A DNA stretch of 55,490 bases from JANXQE01 sp035651635 (GCA_035651635.1 DASRFK010000220.1:1-55490), one strand, 5' to 3'. Shown: positions 43,062 to 52,006, numbered from the stretch's first letter. Notes: a model not told the origin generated them from the letters alone. Numbers and translations: made by a program.

Positions 43062-43439
43062 TCAATCCTCGCTATTGCCGCTGATGGGTTCCCGCACGGC
43101 CTTGACCGTTTTGGGCGCGGCGGGCTTCTGGTAAGGGGAATGCAAATTGAAATAGATGCCGCAGAGCGGCCGCGGGTCGTCGTTCTGGCTCAGAATGACG
43201 GTGACCTGCCGGTCCAAAGCGATGCCGTGGCGCAGTTGCGGCCCTCGGTTCTCATAAGCTTTGATGGCTTTGTTCAGCAGGGAAATCAGCGAGGCGTGGA
43301 ACTCGTCGGGGGTCTTATCGATGCAGATGACGTATTTGTCGTACATTTTCATCGCTTCGGCGATTTCCTGTCTGAAGGTCTCGGCAGTCACGGGCGCAGG
43401 ATATAAGTTCTGTTGCAAAAAGGAAGAAAAAAACACCAT
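43062..43439 (-). CDS. Small hypothetical protein
   Basis: 125 residues from the ATG at 43439, or 109 from a GTG at 43391 that begins 'VTAETFRQEIAEAMKMYD'. No recognised domain. The core from there to 'CGIYFNLHSPY' looks like a compact alpha/beta protein, and the last ~20 residues are basic and Pro-rich. Its stop lies 5 nt from the convergent ABC ATPase gene. Real-gene status is supported mainly by good coding character over its full length. Confidence 0.55.
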   Translation of the reverse strand: MVFFSSFLQQNLYPAPVTAETFRQEIAEAMKMYDKYVICIDKTPDEFHASLISLLNKAIKAYENRGPQLRHGIALDRQVTVILSQNDDPRPLCGIYFNLHSPYQKPAAPKTVKAVREPISGNSED

Positions 43440-43603
43440 TCAACCTATTATCAGGCGGCTTAAAGAGGTGCGGCACCTTGTCCACCTGTCATTAGTTCCT
43501 CGTTGGTTCGGGCCGCGCGGTCCGGCGCGCTTCATCCGGTTCCCTACTACCACCGGGAGTTGACGGCGGCCGGCGAAGCAGCAAAATGGGGCCGGGATAC
43601 GCG

Positions 43604-44191
43604 ATGACTACGGCCAACAAAGTCACGATTGCCAGGATTCTCCTGATCCCGATTTTCGTGGTGGAGATCCTCTACTACGTGAACACCGGCAACGAGGTTC
43701 ACCGGGTTATGGGCCTGTTATGTTTTGGCGTGGCGGCCGTCTGTGACGGGGTGGACGGTTATATTGCCCGTCATTTCAACCAACGCAGTGAACTGGGCGC
43801 GGTTTTGGATCCGCTCGCGGATAAGCTATTGCTCGTGTCCGGTATCGTGATGCTGAGCTTCGATCATCGACCGTACCTGCAGACCATTCCGCTCTGGCTC
43901 ACCGGGACCATTATTGGCCGGGACTTCCTGCTGCTGGTGGGACTGATTGTGATCCACATGATGGTCGGCAAAGCCAAAGTGAAACCCAGGATTCTGGGGA
44001 AGGTGGCGACCGTGCTGCAAATGGTCGTTGTGCTATGGGTTCTTTTGAAATGGGGCGGCAAGTGGCTCACGGCTTGGACCGTGTCTTCGGCCCTTTGCAC
44101 CGGCATCTCTGGTTTGCTCTATCTTTGGGATGGCACACGTCAACTCAGCGCGCATCCGACAAGCTCGCCGTCAGCGCCGTCAAATCCTTGA
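43604..44191 (+). CDS. pgsA: CDP-alcohol phosphatidyltransferase, probable phosphatidylglycerophosphate synthase
   Basis: 195 residues from the ATG at 43604 (MTTANKVTIARILLIP, the usual PgsA start); an ATG at 43586 would add six residues. The complete CDP-alcohol phosphotransferase signature DGx2ARx8Gx3Dx3D is present: Asp51-Gly52, Ala55-Arg56, Gly65, Asp69, Asp73. Several membrane helices. It condenses CDP-diacylglycerol with glycerol-3-phosphate for phosphatidylglycerol synthesis. Other family members (for example cardiolipin synthase-type) cannot be fully excluded. Confidence 0.88.
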   Translation: MTTANKVTIARILLIPIFVVEILYYVNTGNEVHRVMGLLCFGVAAVCDGVDGYIARHFNQRSELGAVLDPLADKLLLVSGIVMLSFDHRPYLQTIPLWLTGTIIGRDFLLLVGLIVIHMMVGKAKVKPRILGKVATVLQMVVVLWVLLKWGGKWLTAWTVSSALCTGISGLLYLWDGTRQLSAHPTSSPSAPSNP

Positions 44192-44233
44192 TTTTTGTCG
44201 CATGGCTTGACCACCCTGTGTGTCGGCAATCCT

Positions 44234-44707
44234 ATGGCGAAGCAACTCGAACTAAAGTTGAAACCTGGTGATAAAGCGCCCGAGTTCACGGCGCTTACTC
44301 AGGACGGGACTGCTGTGTCTCTCAGGGACCTTCTCGGCAAGCCGGTGGTGCTTTATTTTTATCCGCGCGACGATACTCCAGGCTGTACCAAGGAAGCTTG
44401 TGGCTTTCGGGATGCCTTTGGTGAATTTCAAAAAAAAGGCGCGATTGTTCTTGGGGTCAGCACCGATTCGGCGAAGAAGCACTCGAAATTTGCCGACAAA
44501 TTCAAACTGCCCTTCAAGCTCCTGGCCGACGAAGATAAAAAAATAGTTCAAGCCTATGGGGTTTGGGGTGAAAAGCGCTTTATGGGCCGCAAGTACCAGG
44601 GCACTCACCGGGTCACGTTTCTCATCGGATCGGAAGGCACGATCAAACAGATCTGGCCCGAGGTGAAACCGGACGAACATGCCGGCGAGGTCCTGGCGGC
44701 GATTTGA
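44234..44707 (+). CDS. bcp: Thioredoxin-dependent peroxiredoxin, Bcp/PrxQ type
   Basis: 157 residues from the ATG at 44234. 'FYPRDDTPGCTKEACGFRD' contains the peroxidatic Cys51 and the resolving Cys56 five residues later, the diagnostic spacing of atypical two-Cys Bcp/PrxQ enzymes. Reduces hydroperoxides using thioredoxin. It follows pgsA by 42 nt on the same strand and precedes a second peroxiredoxin by 73 nt, so the two form a small peroxide-defence pair. Confidence 0.93.
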   Translation: MAKQLELKLKPGDKAPEFTALTQDGTAVSLRDLLGKPVVLYFYPRDDTPGCTKEACGFRDAFGEFQKKGAIVLGVSTDSAKKHSKFADKFKLPFKLLADEDKKIVQAYGVWGEKRFMGRKYQGTHRVTFLIGSEGTIKQIWPEVKPDEHAGEVLAAI

Positions 44708-44780
44708 CAGCGATACCTGCTTGAAGAAGAGTTAACCCGCGCAATACGACGTTCAACCATTAACGAACAAATCGGAAATT

Positions 44781-45260
44781 ATGGCTATATCTGTCGGAAC
44801 AAAGGCTCCTGATTTCACGTTGAAATCCAAACAAGCCGCTGGCTTGGTCGACATCAAACTCAGCAACAACTTTGGCAAGAAGAACACCGTGCTGCTGTTC
44901 TTTCCAGCCGCCTTCACCAGCGTGTGCACGCAGGAAATGTGCGATATCACCGCGGGCCTTAACGGCTATTCCGGCCTGAATGCCGATGTCATCGGGATCA
45001 GCATTGATACCCCATTCGCTCAGGAAGCCTGGGCGCAGAAGGAGAAGATTCAAATTCCGCTCGCCAGCGATCTCAACAAAGAGGTGATCAAAAAATATGA
45101 TGTGGTGTTCCCGATGCTGGCTGGAGTTGGCGACACCGCTGCTCGCGCTGCCTTCGTAATCGACAAAAATGGAGTGGTGCAATATAGCGAGCAAACTCCC
45201 ACACCCAAGGACCTCCCGCATTTCGATAAAGTCAAAGAGACGCTGGCAAAGTTGAAGTAG
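44781..45260 (+). CDS. Peroxiredoxin (AhpC/TSA, AhpE/Tpx-like)
   Basis: 159 residues. Thioredoxin fold with 'FFPAAFTSVCTQEMCDI': peroxidatic Cys49 preceded by the conserved Pro/Thr environment, and a second Cys54. 'GISIDTPFAQEAWAQKEKI' and 'AFVIDKNGVVQYSE' are typical. Belongs to the AhpE/one-Cys-like group rather than Bcp. Probably removes organic or hydrogen peroxides; the reductant is unknown. Confidence 0.88.
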   Translation: MAISVGTKAPDFTLKSKQAAGLVDIKLSNNFGKKNTVLLFFPAAFTSVCTQEMCDITAGLNGYSGLNADVIGISIDTPFAQEAWAQKEKIQIPLASDLNKEVIKKYDVVFPMLAGVGDTAARAAFVIDKNGVVQYSEQTPTPKDLPHFDKVKETLAKLK

Positions 45261-45428
45261 CCGCGGCGAAAGCTCAAACGGTTTAGGAGGGCGGGGCACC
45301 TGCGACGCCTTTCACACGTACGGTCATTAAAACCCGCCCGGTGCCGCACTTGAAACTCACATCCGAGTAGCTGCACGCGGCCTGGACCTCGTTATCAATC
45401 CTGCTTCCACAGGACGGAGTCGGAGTTG

Positions 45429-45543
45429 CATTAACACCGGGCTTCAGCCCGGTGGAGGCGGAGTCCATGAATTTGAAACTGTTTAAACAGTTTCAGGAAG
45501 CACCGGAGACGGCGCACCGCGCTAAAGCGGCGACGTTAATGAA
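45429..45543 (+). repeat. Family A element, degenerate copy A3
   Basis: Starts 'cattaacaccgggcttcagc' and ends 'gcggcgacgttaatga'; the core retains 'gaaactgtttaaacagtttc'. It is shorter and more diverged than A1 and A2 (about 115 bp) and lies in the 381-bp gene-free stretch 45261-45641 between convergent genes. The rest of that stretch shows nothing else apart from the hairpin at 45563-45590. Confidence 0.7.
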
Positions 45544-45590
45544 AAGAGCCGCAAAAGCAAAAGAGCGCAGAGAGGAGTCTCTCTGCGCTC
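45541..45590 (-). terminator. Probable rho-independent terminator of the downstream oxidoreductase gene
   Basis: Perfect 12-bp stem gagcgcagagag / ctctctgcgctc with a 4-nt loop (45563-45590). Read on the minus strand it is followed by an interrupted T-run (ttttgcttttgcggctcttt), which fits termination of the oxidoreductase gene ending at 45642. The stem resembles part of the family C core, so it may be a co-opted repeat. Confidence 0.6.
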
Positions 45591-45641
45591 GGGATCTAAA
45601 AGATCGCAGGCGTTACCTTAAAGCCTGTTAGACCTGATAAC

Positions 45642-47051
45642 TTAGGTAGTCGTCTCGTATTCGTGCTTGCGCGTGATGCCCGGCATGGGAATGGGGTATT
45701 TGCCCTCGCTATTGGCGACGAGCGGAGCGGGGGAATCCATCGTGAGCTTATCCACGCCAGGAGCAAATTCCTGGTCGCAATTGAGCATGTCATCGAAGGT
45801 GATCTCCTGGCCGGTATGCGCCGCCATGCGGCCCATGCTTGAGGTCAGGCTGGCCTTAACGCCGCGCTCGACTTCATTGTAAGGCTTATCGTTTTGAATG
45901 GCTTCCAACAAATCGTTCCATTCGTTCACGTACGGGTCCTGCTCGCCTTCCACCGGTTTGGATTGCCAGATCAGGTCGGAGCGGTGCGGGTTCTGGCTCT
46001 TGAAGGTGCTCGAGGGGAAGCCGCAATCATTGGCTTTGGCGACGATGGCCATGCCTTTGCTGCCGTGCGCGTAGCTGGAGTAAATGTCGTTACAGCCATT
46101 GATGCAACGTCCATCCATGGTCATTTTGGAGCCGTCAGGGAAGGTGTACTCAACGGCGTAGGTGTCGAAGTTTTGATCCACGTACGGCTGGCCCTCCGGA
46201 TTGAGCTTATAATGCCGGCCACCGAGAGCCTGGGCCTTGGCTGGCCAGTCGTTTTTCATCCAGCACAAGTGATCGACATGATGAATGTAAAAGTCGTTGA
46301 AGCAACCGCCGCTGGCCCAGAGGAAAGCGTGGAAATGACGAATCTGCCACATCAACTCGCTCGGATTTCCAGGCCACTTGCTCACGAAAGCCGAACCAGC
46401 CGGGCCATGCATGCGGTAACCGCGCAGCAGGATCAGGTCACCGATTTCGCCGTCCTGGATGCGCTGATGCAGTTCCTGGAACGCGCGGCTGTGCCGTGAC
46501 ATCAGACCGACACCGACCTTGAGATTTTTCGCGGAGGCGTCCTCCGCCAGTTTTAACATCTTCTTGGAAGTCGGGCCGTCGGCCGTCAGCGGCTTTTCCA
46601 TGAAAACATTTAAGCCTTTCTCGATGGCATAGGTGAAGTGCACCCAACGGAAAGCCAGCGGTGTGGTGAAGATGGCAATATCGCCTTTCTTGAGGCAGTC
46701 CATCGCCTTGCGATAAGCATCGAAGCCGATGAACTTGCGGTCGTCCGGCACGTCGACTCGGTCGGCGTGAGCGGTTTTCTTGAGTGAATCGAAACTGCCG
46801 TTAAGTCGGTTTTCGAACACGTCGGCCATGGCGACGAGTTTGGTTCTTTCACCCTTGGTACTGAGGGCATTTTCGGCGGCGCCGGTGCCGCGGCCGCCGC
46901 AGCCAATCAGAGCGATTTGGATGGTGTCGCTCGAAGCGGCGTGAACTTGGGGCAGGGTGACTCCCGCCAGAGCCGACACCGCCGCGATGCGGCCGGTGGT
47001 CTTGATGAACTCGCGACGGGAACTGAGAGAATTGGATGAGGACTCATTCAT
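45642..47051 (-). CDS. Tat-exported Gfo/Idh/MocA-family oxidoreductase
   Basis: 469 residues. Twin-arginine signal 'SSRREFIKTTGRIAAVSALA' (about 10-29). NAD(P)-binding Rossmann domain with 'IALIGCGGRGTGAAE' and the family 'MEKPLTADGPT' (the 'EKP' Lys is usually catalytic). The C-terminal half holds 'HVDHLCWMKNDWPAKAQALG', with the family histidines. Such Tat-exported members are abundant in Verrucomicrobia and Planctomycetes and are thought to act on sugars or sugar derivatives in the periplasm. The next gene (47090) on the same strand is a relative, 38 nt upstream. Confidence 0.9.
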   Translation of the reverse strand: MNESSSNSLSSRREFIKTTGRIAAVSALAGVTLPQVHAASSDTIQIALIGCGGRGTGAAENALSTKGERTKLVAMADVFENRLNGSFDSLKKTAHADRVDVPDDRKFIGFDAYRKAMDCLKKGDIAIFTTPLAFRWVHFTYAIEKGLNVFMEKPLTADGPTSKKMLKLAEDASAKNLKVGVGLMSRHSRAFQELHQRIQDGEIGDLILLRGYRMHGPAGSAFVSKWPGNPSELMWQIRHFHAFLWASGGCFNDFYIHHVDHLCWMKNDWPAKAQALGGRHYKLNPEGQPYVDQNFDTYAVEYTFPDGSKMTMDGRCINGCNDIYSSYAHGSKGMAIVAKANDCGFPSSTFKSQNPHRSDLIWQSKPVEGEQDPYVNEWNDLLEAIQNDKPYNEVERGVKASLTSSMGRMAAHTGQEITFDDMLNCDQEFAPGVDKLTMDSPAPLVANSEGKYPIPMPGITRKHEYETTT

Positions 47052-47089
47052 AATATGTATAATCCGGACGTTGAGAAACAGTTGTCAAT

Positions 47090-48451
47090 TCAAGAAATCG
47101 AAAGTTTCCACCCCGCACGGTACGGCGGGTTGATGTACTGGTTGGCCTCGGGGCAGTTGTTAAACCGGGTTTTCTTAGCGTCCCATTCGAGCTTGGTCCC
47201 TTCCATTTTAATGGCAATCACACCCAGGAGTGCGATCTCGGTTAAGGGGCCGCCATAGGAAAAATCCGAGCCGGCTTTTCTGCCGGTGCGGATCGCATCG
47301 AGCCAGTCGTGATGATGTTCCTTGGCGCGGGGGATAGTGGGTGTGGGCTTTTTGTAAGCCAACATTTTGGCTTCAGGAATCAATCGGACCTGTCCAGCGC
47401 CGTGCGAACCATAAACGATTGTGCCTTTGTCTCCGATCACCACCGCCCCGGTGCGGATTGGGTTTTCGTCCGATTCAAGCTCGGCAGGGCGCGGGATGTG
47501 TTCGGTTCCGCTGTGCCAGTTGAGGGTGATCGGGCCGCGCTTGTTATTGGCGGGGAATTCGAAGGTGATGATTTCGCCTTTGGGATAGGCCAGCCCCTGG
47601 GTTTTGAAGTCGTAATCCTTCACGTGAGCTTGGATCGTTGAAGGAGCCCCCAGGTCCAACGCCCAGAAGACCGGATCCACCACGTGGCAGGTCCAATCGC
47701 CGATCGTGCCGTTGCCAAACGGCACCCAGCCGCGCCAGGAAGCCGGCGCGAACGCAGGGCTATAGGGCCGTTCCTCGGCCGGGCCCAGCCATTGATTCCA
47801 GTCCAGGGTCTCAGGAATGTCATGGTGCTCGGCCAGGTGCGGCAACTGATCAATCCCTGAATTGACGGCGTCACAACCGCAATTGATGGTATGGACATTC
47901 CCGATTGCTCCGTCCCAAATCCACTCACAGAAATTCCTGATGGAATCGAAGGAGTGGCCCTGGTTGCCGAGCTGCGTGACCACCTTGTGATCCTTAGCCG
48001 CTTTCATTAGGGCGCGCACTTCGTGGATCGAATGCGCCAGCGGCTTTTCGCAATAGAGATGTTTGCCGTGTTTGATTGCCGCCATGGCCGCGACCGCGTG
48101 GAAATGATCGGGTGTGGCGACCACTACCGCATCGATGTTCTTTCCCATCTCATCGAACATCTTGCGAAAATCGCGATACTGCTTCGCGTCCGGGAACTTC
48201 TTAAAGGTATTGGCGGCGCGCCGCGAATCAACGTCGGTTAGGGCGACGATATTGCTCTCTTTGGATATCTCATTGATGTCCGATTCGCCCTGGCCGCCGA
48301 CGCCGATGCCGGCGACGTTGACTTTATCACTGGGAGGAGTCTGGCCGCTGCCGGCGATGACATGGCGGGGCACAATGATAAAACCGGCAACGGCGGTACC
48401 GGTGGCACGAAGGAATTGACGGCGAGTGGAACCCGATTGGAGCTTTTTCAT
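47090..48451 (-). CDS. Tat-exported Gfo/Idh/MocA-family oxidoreductase
   Basis: 453 residues. Twin-arginine signal 'GSTRRQFLRATGTAVAGF' (about 7-24), Rossmann motif 'VNVAGIGVGGQGESDI', 'VVVATPDHFHAVAAMAAIK' and 'YCEKPLAHSIHEV' with the conserved Lys. The C-terminal part holds 'WTCHVVDPVFWALDLGAPS'. It probably forms a two-gene unit with the related gene downstream. Upstream, 237 bp (48452-48688) separate it from the divergent hisG; no gene or clear promoter element can be placed there. Confidence 0.9.
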   Translation of the reverse strand: MKKLQSGSTRRQFLRATGTAVAGFIIVPRHVIAGSGQTPPSDKVNVAGIGVGGQGESDINEISKESNIVALTDVDSRRAANTFKKFPDAKQYRDFRKMFDEMGKNIDAVVVATPDHFHAVAAMAAIKHGKHLYCEKPLAHSIHEVRALMKAAKDHKVVTQLGNQGHSFDSIRNFCEWIWDGAIGNVHTINCGCDAVNSGIDQLPHLAEHHDIPETLDWNQWLGPAEERPYSPAFAPASWRGWVPFGNGTIGDWTCHVVDPVFWALDLGAPSTIQAHVKDYDFKTQGLAYPKGEIITFEFPANNKRGPITLNWHSGTEHIPRPAELESDENPIRTGAVVIGDKGTIVYGSHGAGQVRLIPEAKMLAYKKPTPTIPRAKEHHHDWLDAIRTGRKAGSDFSYGGPLTEIALLGVIAIKMEGTKLEWDAKKTRFNNCPEANQYINPPYRAGWKLSIS

Positions 48452-48688
48452 ATATATCGATGCACATGCTGGAACGCAGTGCGGGGCAAAGCGGGCGGTT
48501 TACCAGCATTAGCCGAGTGCGCACTGGCGGTGTCGCGCGCGTTTGGGCTGCGCGCCGGAGCCAGAATGGGGCAGAAAAAGATGGCGTTCAAGCCCTGATA
48601 ATGGCAGATCAACGGCTCATCGCGCGGCGAAACGCGTCGGATACCTCATCCCTTCAGGTTTTTTCCGTGCAGAGCAGAAGCGAACAAA

Positions 48689-49570
48689 ATGAACAAAAAG
48701 AAGATTTTGCGGTTTGGTTTGCCCAAAGGCAGCTTGCAAGAGGCCACGCTCGAAAAGATGGCCAAAGCGGGCTTCAATATTTCCGTTAGCAGCCGTTCCT
48801 ATATTCCGTACGTGGATGATCCGGAGCTGGAAATCCGGTTGATTCGGGCTCAGGAAATCAGCCGTTACGTCGAGCATGGCTATCTGGATTGCGGTATCAC
48901 CGGCCATGACTGGATTCAGGAGAACGGTTCCAAGGTTCACGAAGTGGGCGTCTTTCAGTTCAACAAAGCCACCCGCCAGACCGCGCGCTGGGTGCTGTGT
49001 GTGCCGGAAAATTCCCCGATTAAGAGCGTCAAAGATCTCCGGGGCAAGCGCATTGCCACGGAGTTGGTCAACATAACCCGCCAATACCTCCGCAAACACA
49101 AGGTCAAGGCGGAGGTCGAATTCTCCTGGGGCGCAACCGAAATGAAGGCGCACGAGTTGGTCGATGCCATCGTCGACATCACCGAAACCGGATCGTCACT
49201 CCGAGCCAATAAATTGAGGATTGTCGATACGTTGCTTGAGTCGACTCCGCGCCTGATTTCCAATCACGATTCCTGGAAGGACGCATGGAAGCGGCGCAAA
49301 ATCGAAACTCTGGCTCTATTGCTCAAAGGTGCTCTGGAGGCTGAGGCTAAGGTCGGGCTGAAGATGAATATTTCCAGAGATAATCTCGCTAACCTCCTGA
49401 AAGCACTTCCGGCGCTGCGGAATCCGACCATCTCAAACCTGAGCCAGGAAGGTTGGGTCGCAGTCGAAACGATTATCGATGAGCACGTCGTGCGTGAATT
49501 GATTCCGGCGCTCAAGGCGGCTGGGGCCGAGGGTATTATCGAATACCCGCTCAACAAGGTCGTTTATTGA
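48689..49570 (+). CDS. hisG: ATP phosphoribosyltransferase, long form
   Basis: 293 residues. 'LRFGLPKGSLQEATLEKMAKAG' start, 'YLDCGITGHDWIQEN' and 'IVDITETGSSLRANKLRIVD' (the phosphate-binding E-T-G-S-S/T loop), then a C-terminal regulatory domain ending 'GAEGIIEYPLNKVV'. The long form carries its own histidine-feedback domain and does not need HisZ. First step of histidine synthesis. No other his gene is nearby; its stop is 1 nt from the end of the convergent gene at 49572. Confidence 0.95.
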   Translation: MNKKKILRFGLPKGSLQEATLEKMAKAGFNISVSSRSYIPYVDDPELEIRLIRAQEISRYVEHGYLDCGITGHDWIQENGSKVHEVGVFQFNKATRQTARWVLCVPENSPIKSVKDLRGKRIATELVNITRQYLRKHKVKAEVEFSWGATEMKAHELVDAIVDITETGSSLRANKLRIVDTLLESTPRLISNHDSWKDAWKRRKIETLALLLKGALEAEAKVGLKMNISRDNLANLLKALPALRNPTISNLSQEGWVAVETIIDEHVVRELIPALKAAGAEGIIEYPLNKVVY

Positions 49571-49571
49571 T

Positions 49572-50849
49572 TCAACCGAAGCGCTGGGTAAGCCTGTGCT
49601 CATCGTAGGCTCGTCGCTGAGTGGAGTTCATCTTCTCAAAATCGGGGCTGCCATTGGGCGTTATTGGCCACGCGGACGGCGCGTTCTGGGCGGGGCGCCC
49701 GGTTGGCTGGGCAACGGCTGGCTTTGACCCGGCCAGCGGATTAATTCGAATGCTCACATTCGTGACGGTGGGCGCGACAGCATCATAGCTCATGGCCTGG
49801 TCGGTGAGTTGGAGATCCTTTTCGAGCGGGAGTTTCGGTTTGATGTTCTTACCCTGCAAGACGCCATGATAAGCACGCACGGCCTCTTCAGGTGTGAGCT
49901 TGCCATCCGTGATTAGCCGCAGCATCTCGACAAATGCCACTTGGTGCTCCGCATTATTTATTTTCCGGCCGAACAAGGCCACGCGCGCGCCGTACTTCTG
50001 CGCATCATGAATCAGTCGGAAAGCGTCGTACGTCGTTCCCGCGCTGCCGCCGAGAATCCCGACTACCAGGTTGGGATCGTACTGCGCCAGTTCTTCCATG
50101 GCTCGAGGACCATGGTAAACAATCTTCAGGAACAACGGACGACCCGACTCCGGAACGCCGGCCAGGCTGCGAATAATGTTGTCGTTGATGAATTCGCCGA
50201 GCTTCTCGGGAGCCACGCCGCTTTTGACATTCGGATCAAACACTTCGAGAAAATATCTGAATTTCTTGCTTTCGGCTTCTTTCCGAAACTCTTTGAAAGC
50301 GAGCAAGGTTTCACGGTCCTGATCCAACTCGTTAACGAACGTGACCGAATAAAGGCCGAGATTAGCCCCGGGAAATTCCGAGCCGGAGCGGTCACATTCG
50401 AGTTTGCCGCATTGGATTTGGTCGATGGTAGCCGTTCGGAACGGTTGAGCCGGTTCACCGGTGTAGCAGCCGTGGCGGACTGCCCAGACATCGGTCGCGT
50501 CATTGGCGCGCGCAGCCGGTGTGACGTGTGAGTTACGGAACAAGCCCTCTTTGATCGTGAGTTGCTCGTTCACGTACGCGGACATCAGCATGATGTCAAT
50601 CAGGCCCTGGTGAACCACCTCCCGAATGATATCGAGGAATTCCGGCAGGTTCCGACATCCGTATTCGCTTCGGGTCCAAATCTCGGGCGAGAAACGCGCC
50701 GGCCGTTCGCCTCGACTGGATATATAGGAGCGAGGTCCTGGTGCGCGCACGCCGAAGGCCATATCGGCGTCTTTGGCATCGGCGATAATAAAGGCCCGGG
50801 ATGCCGGATTCGCTTTGACCTCAGCGAGCTTAGTGTCGAGCGACTTCAT
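49572..50849 (-). CDS. TIM-barrel class I aldolase-like protein of the microcompartment locus
   Basis: 425 residues. Beta/alpha-barrel features resembling DeoC/FbaB/LacD-type aldolases: 'RAFIIADAKDADMAFG' as an early strand, 'LFLKIVYHGPRAMEELAQYD' with a candidate Schiff-base Lys, and a phosphate-binding-like 'VGILGGSAGTTYDAFRLI'. Conserved Cys, His and Arg residues occur in 'SEYGCRNLPEF' and 'VRHGCYTGEP'. After about residue 350 comes a Pro/Ala/Ser-rich linker and a short terminal helix ('FEKMNSTQRRAYDEHRL'), which could be a docking tail. Last gene of the minus-strand run with the dehydrogenase, aldolase, shell and aldehyde dehydrogenase genes. Function unproven; fold call by eye. Confidence 0.55.
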   Translation of the reverse strand: MKSLDTKLAEVKANPASRAFIIADAKDADMAFGVRAPGPRSYISSRGERPARFSPEIWTRSEYGCRNLPEFLDIIREVVHQGLIDIMLMSAYVNEQLTIKEGLFRNSHVTPAARANDATDVWAVRHGCYTGEPAQPFRTATIDQIQCGKLECDRSGSEFPGANLGLYSVTFVNELDQDRETLLAFKEFRKEAESKKFRYFLEVFDPNVKSGVAPEKLGEFINDNIIRSLAGVPESGRPLFLKIVYHGPRAMEELAQYDPNLVVGILGGSAGTTYDAFRLIHDAQKYGARVALFGRKINNAEHQVAFVEMLRLITDGKLTPEEAVRAYHGVLQGKNIKPKLPLEKDLQLTDQAMSYDAVAPTVTNVSIRINPLAGSKPAVAQPTGRPAQNAPSAWPITPNGSPDFEKMNSTQRRAYDEHRLTQRFG

Positions 50850-50858
50850 GCGGGATTA

Positions 50859-51010
50859 AGTAGCGCAGGCTTTCCAGCCTGCTGTATCGCGGGTCTCTGA
50901 CCTGCTGGCGTCACGGGGGTGTTGCGCGCTAAGATATTCCACTGTGGCTCACTTTCGCGCGTGGCCGACTGAAAGTCGGCGGTACGGCAGACTGGAAAGT
51001 CTGCGCTACG
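50859..51010 (+). repeat. Family B repeat, copy B5
   Basis: Left end 'agtagcgcaggctttccagc' and right end 'gactggaaagtctgcgctac' are inverted. Inner units 'ggtctctgacctgctgg' and 'gccgactgaaagtcggc' are hairpins. It fills most of the 223-bp gap between the aldolase-like gene and the dehydrogenase gene. Confidence 0.8.
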
Positions 51011-51072
51011 GGCGCGGAGCGCCTGCGGCGATATGCACTGATCGGGGCCAGCCATACTTGAGGTCAATGAAC

Positions 51073-51999
51073 TCAAATCCGCACCTTCGCCAACGTTTCC
51101 TTCAGCGCGCGGGCGGATTGTTGCAGCGCCATGTGTTCTTTCGGCCACAGCTTAATCTCCCGTTGTGCCTCGACACCCTTGCGTCCGATCACCGACGGCA
51201 CACTCAAACAAATATCATCGATTCCGTAGACCCGCTGCACCAGAGAGGAAATCGGGAGCAACACTCGCTTGTTGAGCAGCACGGCGTGGATCACCTCACG
51301 AATCGCTATCGCTACCGCCCAACCGGCGCCGCCCTTGCGCTTAATAACCTCCGCGCCGCTGCCTTTGGTCCGCTCGAAGATGGTATTCTGAAACCCAGGT
51401 GTGCATTCTGGCAGGCCGGCCAAGGGCAACCCGTTCACGCTGGCGCTTGACCAGATTGGAACCATGGAGTCGCCATGCTCACCGAGAATCATCGCCCTCA
51501 CCTGAGAGGGCGCCAGCTTGAGGTCATCGGCAATCAGCGAACTAAAACGGGACGTATCCAGCATCGTGCCCAGGCCATAGACCTGTTGCCAGTGCAGACC
51601 CAACCTTTGCACGGCCAGTTGCGTCAAAATGTCGACTGGATTGGAGACCACAAACACGTGGGTTTCCGGACGCAAACCCGCGGCTTTGATGCTGTCGAGA
51701 ATTTGAACAAACAACGCGACGTTGCGATTAATCAGGTCAAGCCGCGATTCGTCCGGTTTGCGCCGCAGCCCCGCGGTGATTAGGAACAAATCGCTGTCCG
51801 TCGCCCGGGCGTAATCGCCGGCGTAGATCCTTTGGTCGCCGGCAAAAGCGTTGCCGTGCAGCAGGTCGAGCGCTTCGCCTTCGGCCATGTCTTTGTTGGC
51901 ATCGAGAATCTGGATTTCGGTTACCAGCCCGGAGCATTGCAACGCGAATGCCGCGCACGATCCGACCCTTCCGCCACCGCCAATGATTGAGACCTTCAT
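51073..51999 (-). CDS. Lactate/malate dehydrogenase family protein of the microcompartment locus
   Basis: 308 residues from the ATG at 51999; an in-frame start at 52020 would fall in repeat sequence. NAD-binding 'KVSIIGGGGRVGSCAAF', 'FVVSNPVDILTQLAVQRLG', and catalytic 'ILGEHGDSMVPIWS' with the proton-relay His. The active-site loop 'AGLRRKPDESR' has Arg80 where LDH has Gln and MDH has Arg, followed by LDH-like Glu-Ser. The enzyme oxidises or reduces a 2-hydroxy acid with NAD(H); in microcompartment loci of this type it is thought to recycle cofactor. Substrate not certain. It lies in the minus-strand run, 219 bp after the aldolase. Confidence 0.88.
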   Translation of the reverse strand: MKVSIIGGGGRVGSCAAFALQCSGLVTEIQILDANKDMAEGEALDLLHGNAFAGDQRIYAGDYARATDSDLFLITAGLRRKPDESRLDLINRNVALFVQILDSIKAAGLRPETHVFVVSNPVDILTQLAVQRLGLHWQQVYGLGTMLDTSRFSSLIADDLKLAPSQVRAMILGEHGDSMVPIWSSASVNGLPLAGLPECTPGFQNTIFERTKGSGAEVIKRKGGAGWAVAIAIREVIHAVLLNKRVLLPISSLVQRVYGIDDICLSVPSVIGRKGVEAQREIKLWPKEHMALQQSARALKETLAKVRI

Positions 52000-52006
52000 A
52001 GGATTT

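Noticed and set aside
48452..48688. Open frame starting upstream of hisG (48460-48789)
   Set aside because: It overlaps the hisG start in another frame, has no ribosome site and no recognisable sequence; the stretch is better read as a divergent promoter region.
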